Notes under the pieces: generated by a model | Told to the model about the DNA's origin: nothing | Database searches by the model: none | Seen by the model: the letters and a program-made list of their open reading frames with translations, nothing else | Program-made: the position numbers and the translations under genes | Source of the DNA: Dactylorhiza incarnata | Lineage: Eukaryota; Streptophyta; Magnoliopsida; Asparagales; Orchidaceae | Assembly: GCA_033032865.1 (NCBI GenBank) | Contig: JAWHQI010000272.1 | Coordinates: forward strand, 1,860,001-1,924,000 | Reading direction: 5' to 3' | DNA: 64,000 bases | Part shown: positions 1-10,386 of the stretch, in pieces | Numbering within the stretch: the stretch's first letter is position 1 | Layout of the letters: each line of letters begins with the position of its first letter

Positions 1-242
1 AGCTGTTGTTGCATACTTGAACCAGGAAGGAGAAGTGCTGCTCCAACTTGATTCTTCTTGATCAGCCCTTTAGATGATCGACTGGATCAACTTGCTCTTT
101 CTTGAGATGAATCATTATAAGCAATATCTTCTCTCATTGCAGCCTTGTGTAATCAGTTCTTGGTTGTCGGTAATGAAATAGTGAATCTCTTCTTTCTTAT
201 GTGCTGGAGAGTAAAAAGTGCTTTGCTCAACCTTAAGTTATT

Positions 243-252
243 CCTTTTATAC
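243..252 (-). promoter_or_regulatory. TATA box of element A LTR (3' copy)
   Basis: The minus strand reads GTATAAAAGG, a canonical TATA box, about 120 bp downstream of the palindrome array. The sister position in the 5' LTR (28980-28989) reads GTATAAGAGG, so one A has become G in the copy that would drive the element. Confidence 0.6.
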
Positions 253-373
253 TCCACTGAACTTCAACGGCTCTTAGTTGTCCTTCAGACAGGTATGGGA
301 GTGATTGGTGGACCCCAAGAAGCCATTCTGCAGCTTGCGCAAAAGCAGAACCCGCCAGATCACTTTTGAATCT

Positions 374-565
374 GTCTCAGCGGTTGGGCTGAGATGGCCA
401 GCTATCTCAGCGGTTGCATCTGTCCCATCCCAGCAGATCCACTGAGACAGACACTTGTCTCAGTGATTTTCTTCTATCTGCAGCTCATCTGGCCCAAACA
501 CCTGCTCAGCGGCTCCTGGCCTTGTCTCAGCGGTTCAGCTGAGACTGAGAGCTTGTCTCAGCGGT
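374..565 (-). repeat. U3 palindrome array of element A (CTCAGCGG...GCTGAG)
   Basis: At least six copies of CTCAGCGGTT or its complement lie within 190 bp, several arranged as inverted pairs such as CTCAGC-GGTTCA-GCTGAG. The array is repeated in the 5' LTR at 29112-29306. It lies immediately upstream of the TATA box on the element's strand. Its role is not known; the placement suggests an enhancer or a methylation target. Confidence 0.75.
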
Positions 566-722
566 TTTGACAGTAAACCAACTAATCATACATCACACCT
601 TGGTATGTCCTAGTCCTGCATTGTCATGGATAGAAATAGGGTTTATCAAATACGACTTGTACTTAGCATTGAGAGTGAGGCCTCTTCAAATTAGGGAAAC
701 ATTGAGGGTCATTTTCCCAACA

Positions 723-740
723 ATCTCCCCCTATTTTAAG
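723..740 (-). other. Polypurine tract of element A
   Basis: The minus strand reads a purine run (AAAATAGGGGGAT) abutting the 3' LTR, which is where the plus-strand primer of reverse transcription is expected. It fixes the element's orientation as minus. Confidence 0.8.
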
Positions 741-1126
741 AAGGCAGAACACCCTCAAATGATAGAGTACATTACTCATAAATTCTTGATATGTGTCATT
801 GCTATAATGAGTTCAACATATCATGCTTAGTGCATTAGTTATTTTAAATCAGATAATTGTTATGACTGTATTTGTACCACAGAGTTTAATCAATCCATCA
901 GTAAGATTTGATAAACATAACAATGCAACATAGATTATATTATCCAATAAAATAGGGTAAGGTTTAGTTATAACTTAGATTTAGCTATGATACAAGATGA
1001 TTACATTAGTGGTCCATCAATTTCAATCCAGATAGAATAATAAATCAAAGTTCAGTTTGTATTCATATATTCATAAATCATCATAGTTCAAAATCATTTA
1101 TATACATAAACTGTTTCTACAATCAT
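741..1126. other. AT-rich 3' spacer of element A
   Basis: This is AT-rich DNA between the env-like ORF stop and the polypurine tract. I see no gene or clear repeat in it. Confidence 0.6.
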
Positions 1127-4104
1127 TCAAAGCTTTCTTTTCTTATAAGAAGAACATTCAGGAGAATCAGCAGCAGCTTCTTTTTCTTTAGCTGAGGCCA
1201 GTTGGTCTACTGCAGCATCCAAGTTTTTAGCAACCATTTCTTCTTGAACTGGAGGCTCCTTATCTTCAGCAGGTACAGCCATGTCTTCGGGAGATTAGTG
1301 GTTGTGTCCTTTTCAGCATTTGTTGTTTCAATCTCAGCTATCTTCCTCTTGTTCTCTTGCCTTTTAAAATACATAAATGGATTTGGGATGTATTTAGAAT
1401 GCATCCTTCTTGGGTTATCTTTTCTTACAAGATTGGCTTTGAATACTTTATCTCTTTGTGTGTTCCTCTCTAGATGCTTTATCCATTCCTCAGATAGATA
1501 TAGCTTATCAATGTCTTTACCTATTTGTCCATGGCTTAGCCAGACATTTAGAATTATCTCTTTGGAGTCATCACTCCAATATTCAAAATCAGGGTCTCTA
1601 CTGTGTTCATCCCTTTGTTTGGCCATGAATTCCCCAGTGAGCAATACATGCTCTCTTTCTCTTCTCTTTTTCAATCTCTCAGTTTGTGTTATTGCCTCTT
1701 GATGAGGGAAATCTCAGTCTTCTGCCCTATTAACATCTAGGATAGGAAGATTCAGAGCTATCATTGTACCTTGTAGAACTTTCAGGGTAAGGTCAGAATT
1801 TATGATAGCATTTGTGTCCTCCCCCTTTCTGGCTTCTTCATATATTTGTTGATGGAGGTCTTGCTTAGTTGCTGTTATTGTGCCAGAGAGGGTTTGGAAC
1901 ACATTCTCAAAGTCAGTTTGAAGCACATCTTTTAACTTTCCAACTTCTTCATTCAAGTGGGAAGAGGTGTCTATTTCAGCAATTGATTGGGAGACAGTTG
2001 CAATGTCTACTCTCAGCTCTTCCTTATACATGTCAGCTTCTTCATTTAACTACATAGCAGTTGAATAGACATACTCTTGAAGATGATTGGCTGACTTCTC
2101 TATCACCCCATCTGTTTGACTTACATAATTCTTGACATATCTCATGTCCTGTTCAGACAACTGGAGGTGTTTGTCCATAGATCTTAAAATGGTATTCTGA
2201 GAAATTACTGATTTTTCAGCAAGGTCAAACCATTTGGTCATTTGTTTGTTGAGTATCTCAGTGTTCTCCTTTATTTCCTTGACCTCAGACATGACGTCAG
2301 CCTTCACATTTCTGATGGACTGATCAACATACTCCCTGACTGATGTAACTGATAGATCTATATATGACTGCATGGAAGAGAGATGGGACTGAAGTAGCAG
2401 GTTGATGGCATTGGGAAGATTCTCATTGGAGGAAGAAGAGGCTTGCTGAATGTTGACTGGGGGTAAGACAGCAGCTGGGGCATCATCCATCTCATCTTCA
2501 GTATCAGCATCTTGATGATCACCCAGATTGTCATCAGCATCAGTATCATGCTCCTCCCCCTCAGAGAGAGCATCCTTTTATGTTGAGTCTAGGAATGCTG
2601 GGGCAATTAGTTGGAGTTAGATGGAACTGCCTAGAGATTCTAATGATAAGAGTGTTAGATTTACCTATAACTTCATCTTTCTTTGTAGTTGGCTCTTTCT
2701 GCGCCTCCCCCTCTGATAGATCAACTTGAATGGATGAGTCCAGGAACTCTAGAACAAGAATTGTGGAGTTAGATTTTGTAAGTTTGTAATGTTTAGGTTG
2801 GGTTTTTAGGACTTACCAATAACATGATCTTTTATTGCTGATGACTCTTGTGGTTCCTCCCCCTCAGATGGAGCACAGGATGTTCCTTGTGAAGGTAATG
2901 ACCACAGGGCTAGTTCATTATTAGGATTATTTCTTATTCTTTCTTCAAGATTGAAGATAAGTGTGTCAATCTTACCTTGTAAATTCTGAGGTGAAGGTCT
3001 TGTGTCCATATCAGCATCATTGATTTTTGTAATATCAATTGGGGATGGTTCTTGTTGATTCTCCCCCTCAGTTGGGTCACTCATTTGTCCTTAAGGAACT
3101 ATGGTCCACATTATTCAAATGTCAGAATTGACAACCTAATTGGTTGGTTATTATCTATTAATTTAATGAGAGGTTTGAGTTTTCAAGGAGTAGTTACCAG
3201 GTGGATTGTTTGTGTCCAGCTGCTGTGGATGGAGAATGTCTTCCTATGGAGCATTCTTGGAAAAGGGGCTTTGGAAGTTATCACCACCATCATCACCTTT
3301 ATCTGAGGTGTCAGACTCAGAACTTGACAGTATCAGCCTAGTTTTCTTAGAGGATTTGGTAGTTGATTTCTCTTTTATTTTAACCTCAGATAGCTGACTC
3401 AAGGGTAGCACCCTTGTAAACTTGTCTAATATTTTGATGTTCATTCTCTTGAGATAATGAAGGTTTACTCCTTTAGAGTTGTTGAACTTATCAGGGTAAG
3501 AGTGGATGAGATACAGGGACATGATTCCCCCCAAATTGGGAGCTTGCAAGCATTCCTTGATCCTTTGGAAGATCACTACTCCCCAAGCTATTTTTCTTTT
3601 GAGTATAATCCTGGCCATGATGTCAAACATATATTGTTAGATGGTGTCATGGGATCCAGGTTTGCAGAGTAGTGCTTTTCCCACAATGTCTGATAATAGC
3701 TTCCCCCTCTGATTGAAGAATTTCCTTTTTAATGATCCAATCTTGGCATCATTATATTCTGTCCATTTCAATGATATCTTCTTGTCCTTCTCAGAGATTT
3801 CTTCTTCCTCACTTGAGCTGCAGGAAGGAAGATGAAGGGCTTTCCCTATCTTGGCTGGGGTTACTTTTATCCTTTCTTCTCCTATCTTGGATTTGATGGA
3901 TGACTTGGAGGAGGATAATCTGGCGTTGTTGAACCATTCCAGAGCTTCAGTTCTGAGAATAGGGCTTGGTTCAGAGAGAAGGAATTCTAATCCATGGTCT
4001 TCAAGGAGTTGAATCACTCCCTTGATATCTTCAGAAGCATGGGCAAAGCCATTTCTGACAATCTCATAGCCTCCAAGAAGATCTTTAAAGCTTTTGGGAG
4101 CCAT
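1127..4104 (-). pseudogene. Sirevirus env-like third ORF of element A (broken)
   Basis: This large interrupted reading frame lies between pol and the 3' LTR, the position of the env-like gene in SIRE1-type Sireviruses. The start is the ATG at 4104-4102 (MAPKSFKDLLGG); the stop is TGA at 1127-1129 after a basic tail (KKRKL). The N-terminal 150 residues resemble the domain called 'putative plant transposon protein', with an RTEALEWFNNARL motif followed by IGKALHLP. The middle is acidic and Ser/Pro-rich, with four recurrences of a Glu/Gly-rich segment coded by CTCCCCCTC. The part at 1714-2490 is heptad-rich and probably coiled coil. I saw no convincing transmembrane segment. Stops and frameshifts break it into at least six pieces. 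The function of such ORFs is unproven; 'env-like' is a positional name. Confidence 0.65.
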
Positions 4105-4197
4105 TGCTATTGTAGACAAATGCGCTTGGACGGAAGAGAAGGTGATTCATCTCGGCGGCTGGAAGAGGAGGGTCGTGTTCCTTTCACTAAGCAGATT

Positions 4198-4209
4198 GGC
4201 TATTTATAT
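4198..4209 (-). promoter_or_regulatory. TATA box in front of the env-like ORF
   Basis: The minus strand reads ATATAAATAGCC, about 95 bp upstream of the env-like ATG at 4104. Before solo LTR M inserted here, the palindrome array at 5007-5140 would have been about 115 bp further upstream, nearly the same spacing as array-to-TATA in the LTR. I infer an internal promoter; no transcript evidence is available. Confidence 0.5.
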
Positions 4210-4886
4210 TGTACAACCCCGGTATTCGCCAGGAGGGGAGCAGAGGCTAAGTTGGTCGGGAGAAGCCAGAAGCAAGAGGAGTCGAGAGGCGAGCCGGGCA
4301 AGCCGGGTCCGCGCTGGTCGCTCGCAGGAAAGGCGGACGGACCGGACTCACAGGGGCCATCCGTAGGAGGGCGAGCGAGCCGAACCTCTTGGCCCGCGAG
4401 AGAAGCCCTGGTAGGTGGCTCGCCCAGTAGGGGGTCCATAGGTGTTTTTACCTGGATACCCTTGGTGGTCTGCAGTTAGCCCCTCCAAACAGCGGAGTTT
4501 GGCTGTTGGCAGACCACTTTGGGCTGCGTATAGCAAAATCAAAAGGTGGAATCCCGCTATTGGCAGACCGGACTTAAAAAACTATAAATAAACTTTGAAG
4601 GGCACCTTGGGAGAGGATTCTGATCTCAATATTCTGAGCTTCTTCCTCCCTTGGTTACTTGGGTTTAGCTCTCAGGCTCTCCAAGATGCCCAGTCTCAGC
4701 TTTGGCTTGGGAGGGGAAGCGCTCAAGGATCTTCTGAGTGTGTGGTGGGACCTCCTCGCTGCGACCAAGGGTCTGTTCTTAGTTCCGAGTCTCCGGCCGG
4801 TTCCTTCCGAGGAATTAGTAAGTGCTAGCCGCCCCTCTTCATTGAGGTCCCGAGCTCCACAAAGAAGCCAAGTCCTGGTTTCAACA
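4210..4886 (+). mobile_element. Solo LTR M (677 bp)
   Basis: The block starts TGTACAACCCC and ends TTTCAACA, flanked by a perfect 5-bp duplication, tatat (4205-4209 and 4887-4891). It is GC-rich in its first half, unlike the surrounding env-like region. It carries its own TATA box on the + strand (CTATAAATA, 4582-4590), with an 8-bp inverted repeat upstream (TGGTCTGC 4466-4473 and GCAGACCA 4509-4516). No internal retrotransposon sequence is attached, so it is most simply a solo LTR left by LTR-LTR recombination. The family is not recognised; the CAACA end resembles that of the Tat-like element H. Open frames inside it are chance. Confidence 0.75.
4582..4590 (+). promoter_or_regulatory. TATA box of solo LTR M
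   Basis: CTATAAATA follows a GC-rich, inverted-repeat-rich U3 and precedes a CT-rich leader. It is in the + direction, opposite to element A. Confidence 0.45.
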
Positions 4887-5006
4887 TATATGTCTTAAGA
4901 ATTAGGCAAAATTAAACCTAGTAATTAGATTTAATTGCTCTTATAATTGTAAGTGTAAATGGGTCAACTGGGGTTGCACTTAAACAATTTATGATGAGAT
5001 CAACAC

Positions 5007-5140
5007 GTCTCAGCGTAATCGCTGAGACGGCGACCTAGCCGTTGGGACAGAGCACTGTCAGCCGCTGGGACAGATTTGGCCGTCTCTGCGGTTCAGCTGA
5101 GACTTCTCCCAACTATCTCAGCGGCTCAGCTGAAACAGAC
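5007..5140 (-). repeat. Internal copy of the element A palindrome array
   Basis: Between the end of pol and the env-like ORF, the sequence repeats the LTR motif. A perfect 9-bp-arm palindrome lies at 5007-5028 (GTCTCAGCG, 4-base loop, CGCTGAGAC), followed by diverged copies of CAGCCGCTGGGACAG and GCGGTTCAGCTGAGAC up to 5140. This is not LTR sequence otherwise. Together with the TATA box at 4198-4209 it forms a promoter-like unit for the env-like ORF. Confidence 0.6.
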
Positions 5141-5295
5141 TGTTCTATTTAAGCTGATCTTACTACTTAAAATCATTTGAGATATGATTATTTGAAGGCC
5201 TAACCATGTCATTATTAGAGTTGTTGTGAAAATACATGAAGTTACAACAAAACATGCATAATCTCATTCATGATTGACAGAGAAAAGTATTTACA

Positions 5296-6799
5296 CTATT
5301 CAACATTTAATATTCCTAGTTCAATTTTGAAAGCATTAAACTTGGTCTCATCCAAAGGCTTAGTGAAGATATCAGTCACTTGATTGTTAGTGGGGACAAA
5401 TTTAAGGTCGATATCTTGACATTCTACATGTTCTCTTATAAAATGATATCTTATCTCCATATGCTTAGTCCTGCTGTAAGAGACAGGATTCTTAGCAATA
5501 GAAATAGCACTGGATGAGCCACAATAAAGAGGAGAGTTACTTACCTTGAGGTTAGTCCTCTAATTGGTGTTGAATCCACAATAGTTGTGCACAACAGCTC
5601 CCTACAGCAATGTATTCAGACTCAGCAGTGGTAATAGCCACACTTGTCTGCTTTTTGCTGCTCCATGATATCAACCTTCTTCTTAGGAATTGATAAGTGC
5701 CACTTGTGCTTTTCCTGTCTTCTTTGCAGCCTGCAAAATCTGCATCTGAAAATCCTGTTAGTTCAAAATCATTGTTCTTAGGGTACCAAAGGCCAAGATG
5801 TAGGCTGCCTTTAAGGTATCTCAAAATCCTCTTTGCAGCTGAGTAATGAGATTCCTTAGGACATGCCTGGTACCTAGCACACACACATATAGCATACATA
5901 ATATCTGGTTTACTAGCAGTTAAAAATAACAGGGATCCAATGATGCACCTGTACATGGATTCATCAAAGGTCTTGCCCTTCTCATCCTTATCCAGGGAAA
6001 TGTTGGACCCCATGGGAGTTTTCATGGTGGAAGCTGATTCCATCCCAAACTTCTTGATGATCTCCCTAGTGTACTTGGTCTGAGAGATGAATATACCTTC
6101 ATCAGACTGTTTCACTTGGAGGCCTAAGAAGTACTTGAACAATCCCATACTGCTCATCTCAAACTCCCCCTTCATTAGGTTGGCAAACCTTTTGCAAAGG
6201 TTGTCATCAACATATATTTGGACTAGAAGACACTTGCCCCTTGTTTCCCTAAGAAATAATGTACTATCTATCTTTCCCCTCAAGAACTTGTTCTTGATAA
6301 GAAAGCTAGACAGTGTTTCATACCAAGCCCTGGGGGCTTGCTTTAAACCATAAAGAGCTTTCCTAAGTAAATATACATGATTAGTGAGGGTTGGATGCAC
6401 AAAACCTGATGGTTGTGCAACATATACCTCTTCCTTCAAGTCACCATTAAGGAAGGCTGACTTGACATTCATTTGATACACTTTGAACCCTTTGTGGGCA
6501 GCATAGGCAAGAAATAGCATAATTGCTTCTAACCTTGCAACTGGGGCAAAGGTTTGATCAAAGTCTATCCCTTCTTCCTGTCTATATCCCTTGGCAACTA
6601 ACCTTGCCTTATTCTTTATGATTGTGCCATTTTCATCTAACTTGTTCTTGTAAATCCATTTGGTGCCAATGATATTGTGTCCTTGAGGTTTTGGCACCAA
6701 CTTCCATACCTTGCATCTCTTGAATTGCAGGAGTTCTTCTTGCATAGCTTGAATCCAAAAGGTGTCTTGGTTGGCTTCTTCAAACTTCTTGGGCTCCAT
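5296..6799 (-). pseudogene. Copia reverse transcriptase-RNase H of element A
   Basis: This is the C-terminal part of a Copia polyprotein. The RT domain begins near 6799 ([19 protein letters not shown]). It has [31 protein letters not shown] and YVDD. RNase H motifs follow: [24 protein letters not shown], and SRTKHMEIRYHFIREH in another frame below 5552. Two changes would inactivate it. The first catalytic aspartate, in the usual [11 protein letters not shown], is Asn (QMNVKSAF). The residues that normally follow YVDD (IIFG plus about four more) are deleted, so YVDD runs straight into LCKRF. A stop after LED near 5552 forces a frame change in RNase H. The pol stop is at 5296-5298. Confidence 0.9.
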
Positions 6800-6839
6800 T
6801 TATGATAGAAAGCTCAAGAATAGGGCCTCATTATGAGCC

Positions 6840-7965
6840 CTACTTCTGGTTAATACACCTTAATTCTGATCTCCAATTATTTGTTCTCTTGGATGATCCC
6901 TTAGATGTCTTACAGCTGTAGGCAGTCTGTCCTCAACTTGTTATGCTATTTCTGCTGGTTCAGCAGTGTCTTCATCACCATGGACTTCTTCCTCTTCAGG
7001 GATGGCAACATCAGAATAAGCTTTGTTACTGTTGTGTGTGTCTTGTATAGACATCCTTTCCAAGTCCTTTTCATTTCATGTCAAGACAGAAGAACTAGAT
7101 CAGCCCTTATATATTAGGTTGGTCTCATCAAATACTACATGCATAGACTCCTCTATAACATGAGTTTTCTTGTTATACACTCTATAAGCTCTACTATGTG
7201 AGTTATAGCCCACAAGAACCCCCACATTGCATTTCTCTGCAAACTTTGTTAATTGAGATTTTCCATTATTTAAAATGTAGCATTTGGAGCCAAAGATTCT
7301 AAAGTATGAAATTGTAGGTTGTTTGCCTTTTAGAATCTCATAGGGGGTTATTCCATAAACCTTATTGATGGAAGCTCTATTGAGAACATAACAGCAGTAT
7401 TGATTGCCTCAGCCCAGAAGTATTCTGGGAGTGAGGAGTCACTAAGTAGTGTTCTCCCAGCTTCTATCAAGGTCCTATTCCTCCTCTCAGCCACACCATT
7501 TTGTTGTGGAGTCCTTGGCGAGGAGAACTCTTGGGTGATACCATATTCTTGACAAAACCTTGTCATAGCTTCAGATTGAAACTCTGTGTCATGGTCAGTC
7601 CTAGTCCTGACCACAGCACATTGCAAGTCATTCTGAATTGCTTTGACATGAGTTATAAAGACATTCAAAGTATCAGACTTCTTCTTAAGGAAGAATACCC
7701 ATGTATATTTTGAGTGATCATCAATAATCACCAAAGTATACAACTTCCACCTAGGCTCTGAATTGGCAAAGGACCAAACAAGTCCATATACAAGAGATAA
7801 AGACATCTTTCAGTATCTTTGGAGCTAATACATTTAAAGGTGGTCCTTGTTTGCTTACCCATTTGGCAAGCATGACAGGGACCACTTTTAATACATTTTA
7901 AATTGGGACTATTCCTAACAAGATTTTTAGAGAATAATCTATACATTGTCTTGTAGTTAATGTGA
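6840..7965 (-). pseudogene. Copia integrase of element A (with distal GAG-pre-integrase domain)
   Basis: Reading leftward, the end of the GAG-pre-integrase zinc-binding domain (CHACQMGKQTR, near 7860) is followed by the integrase catalytic core. The D-D-E residues can be placed in LVIIDDHSKYTW, RTDHDTEF (usually SDHGTEF) and PQQNGVAERRNRTL. The C-terminal part, with ITPYEILKGKQP and FRIFGSKCYI (7100-7340), lies in another frame. The frame changes near 7800 and near 7360. In the living element this enzyme inserts the cDNA into host DNA. The upstream half of the domain lies beyond the LARD insertion, at 14883-15334. Confidence 0.85.
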
Positions 7966-8309
7966 GCAAATGATAAATAGAAAAATATACTTATTTTCTA
8001 TATAGTTTTTTGTATAGTTTTATTAAAAATTTGTAATATTTCTTGTTAAATATTGAATAAATGAATTGTTTTTATATATTTATATTTATATTTATATTTA
8101 AAATGAATTATTTAAGTATATATTAGAACTACATAATAAGTATGTAAATATTTATGTAAGTCATTATGTAAATATATACTATTTAAGTAGTATATATATA
8201 TATTAAATACAAACATATAGTAATAATAATGTATATATTAAATATAATGAAATATACATGTGTATATATATGTATATATAATAAATAATAATATATATAA
8301 GTCTGCAGG

Positions 8310-8850
8310 CGCTCAACGAAAGGCCCTGCGTTCGACGAATTTTCAAGGCCCTGCGTTCGACGAATTTTCCCGGCCCTGCGTTCAACTAACACCGCACTGA
8401 GTTCGACAAACAGAACACCGCGCTGAGTTCGTCGAACAGAACACCGCGCTGCGTTCGACGAACACTTCCCCGCGGTGCGTTCGACGAACACTTCCCCGAG
8501 CTGCGTTCGACGAACACCGCGCTGCGTTCGACGAACACTTCCCCGAGCGGCGTTCGCTGAACTCCCTGCTGCGTTCGACGAACTTTATATATATTTATAT
8601 TATATATAAACATATAACTAACTATATATTTATGTCTGCAGGCGTTCGACGAAAGGCGCCCTATGTTCGACGAACTCTCCCCAAGCGGCATTCGACGAAT
8701 CTCTCTCCCCTAAGTTCGACGAACTCTCCACTGCGCTCGACGAACAGCCCGCTGAGACCCAACCCGCCAACCGCTGAGACCATGATCCACTGAGACGAAT
8801 TCAACCCAACAGGAACCGCTGAGACGAACCAAACAGCTGAGACCCAACCC
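8310..8850 (+). repeat. TTCGACGAA palindrome array in LARD U3
   Basis: Around eighteen copies of GTTCGACGAAC (arms GTTCG and CGAAC around one base) occur at irregular 12-30 bp spacing, in two blocks separated by an AT spacer (8583-8636). They are followed by several GCTGAGAC motifs. The spacing and sequence are too irregular for a CRISPR array. The sister copy is at 12830-13365. Several units show CG changed to TG or CA. Confidence 0.8.
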
Positions 8851-9049
8851 GCCAGCTGCCAAGCTCTATCCGCACCCCAACCTCCAGCTCACCTCCTTCC
8901 TAGCAGCTTCCAGGAAGTCAACAGTCAACATGCCAGCTCAACCCACCAGCTCACCACCTTCCACCACCTTCCAGCCAGCTAGCCACCTTCTAGAAGCCTT
9001 CCAAACTCTCTATCCGCACACCCAGCTTCCCCAACACACCAAAAATTCT

Positions 9050-9060
9050 CTATAAATAGA
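9050..9060 (+). promoter_or_regulatory. TATA box of LARD 5' LTR
   Basis: CTATAAATAGA is followed by a C-rich stretch and a CT-rich leader typical of a plant transcription start. It is repeated at 13562-13572 in the 3' LTR. Confidence 0.65.
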
Positions 9061-10368
9061 GACTCCCCCCACCCCCTCACTATTTCTCTCTCTTGGATTG
9101 CCCTTTTGGGTGATCTTCCACCAACCCTTTTCCACCTTAGTTTTTGTATTTTTCTTTTCTTTTTTTGTTGTAATGTTTTTATTTCTTGTAATTTATATGT
9201 CTTGTCTTTTTATTTTTTGTAATCTTTTCATTATGGCGATAAATAAAGTAAGCTTTTATTTCATGCAATTTCAAATTCATAGCGTAGTTTCATTTCTACA
9301 ATTTCATTTCTGTATTGTATTTCAATTCATAATTTAGTTTCATTTCTGCCTTGTCATTTTCATTCATAACTTAGATTTATTATCCGCACTTCAATTTCTG
9401 CAATTTTCTTTTCTTTGGCTAAGTTTATTTATTGTCGTAATAATATTGTTTTTTTTTTCGCTTTTGATTTGAATTTACTCGCCGTTATAATTTTCGTTCT
9501 TTTTCTTCCTTGACACGGTAGAGATTAGAGCCGAAGATTATGTTTTCGTTTATTTTCGTTTCAAAGCAACTTTCGTTCTCGCAATTTTCGTTCTCGTTAT
9601 TTTTTTTCGTTGTTTTATGTTTTCATCGTTTTTCGTTTCCGTTATTTTTCTTTTTGTTGTTTTATGTTTTCATTTTTTTTCTAGTTCTATTAATAGCTTA
9701 TGCAATTTCTTTTCGTAGCGTAGTTTTTTATCGCACTGCATTTATTTCCCGTCTACCCGTTTGGGTAGAACTTGCACTGCATTTATTTCCCGTCTACCCG
9801 TTTGGGTAGAACTCGCTCACGCATTTATTTCCCCTCTACCTATTTGGGTAGAGATTGCACATATGCCTTTCATTTCTGTAATTTCAATTCTGTCTTTCAT
9901 TTCTGTAATTTCAATTTTGTCTTCCAATTTCCTGTAATTTCAATTTCTTTTAAATCACGCAATCGATCGATAAAACAATAGCGCATTTTCTCAAAGTAGA
10001 AGTACTCAACAGACCCGGATCTAAATACGAACGCGATATCATTTTCTAAAAAATTATATCTTGTACTATACACGATAAGGTGCACTTGCCTTTATCGCAA
10101 GATAAGTTGGATCAATTACTTTCAAAAACTCTGCGAGAGACCTTTTTTATAAAAATTAATTAACCAAAAAAGAATTTCGACCCCATCGCCGCGGTGCTAC
10201 CCCCGATATTCCGAAAGTAGGAGTGACCGTTACTTCCATCACCTCGACAGGTGGGATAAAGGTTTAACTCCTCGAAGTATGAGTACTTGCCGGACTCCTC
10301 GAAAACGCCCGCCGGAATCTAACCGAACCTAGGCTCCGCAGGAATTTAATTTTTACCAATCAAGTTTT

Positions 10369-10386
10369 TGGCGCCGTTGCCGGGGA
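10369..10386 (+). other. LARD primer-binding site (tRNA-Asp type)
   Basis: TGGCGCCGTTGCCGGGGA, six bases after the LTR, is complementary to the 3' end of plant tRNA-Asp(GUC) including CCA, from established knowledge of that tRNA. It fixes the + orientation. Confidence 0.8.

Larger units (their letters stand above)
1..722 (-). mobile_element. Element A 3' LTR, truncated by the window edge
   Basis: This is the left LTR of a minus-strand Sirevirus-type Copia element. It matches the right copy at 28234-29459 almost base for base; for example, both carry the run around the TATA box and the same array of CTCAGCGGTT motifs. The terminus CCCAACA at 716-722 gives a TGTTGGG start on the element's strand, followed directly by a polypurine tract. 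About 500 bp of this LTR lie outside the window. On the minus strand it reads U3 first: palindrome array (374-565), then TATA (243-252). Short open frames across it are not genes. Confidence 0.9.
7971..10362 (+). repeat. LARD 5' LTR
   Basis: U3 starts with an AT-rich hairpin (7977-8002), continues with AT microsatellite-like DNA, then the TTCGACGAA array (8310-8740) and CTGAGAC motifs (8740-8850). A TATA box lies at 9050-9060. The R/U5 part is T-rich and contains repeated TTTGGGTAGA segments (9750-9855). It ends ACCAATCA at 10362. Confidence 0.92.

Noticed and set aside
145..369. 74-codon frame conserved in both LTRs of element A (also 28882-29106)
   Set aside because: It is conserved only because the LTRs are copies; it runs antisense across the TATA box region, so a protein is unlikely.
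4094..4479. GC-rich open frames of 161 and 90 codons
   Set aside because: They span the junction of the env-like ORF leader and solo LTR M and lack any domain.
8183..8691. Overlapping open frames with repeated RRTQ or SNA peptides in the LARD LTR
   Set aside because: They are translations of the TTCGACGAA array; the same happens in the sister LTR (12632-13374), and no start context or domain exists.
8310..8740. CRISPR-like array
   Set aside because: Units are 9-13 bp with irregular 12-30 bp spacing, the same array is in both LTRs, and the context is a plant retrotransposon.
10369..10386. tRNA gene fragment
   Set aside because: It is an 18-bp primer-binding site beside an LTR, without the rest of a tRNA. 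No tRNA or rRNA gene was found elsewhere.
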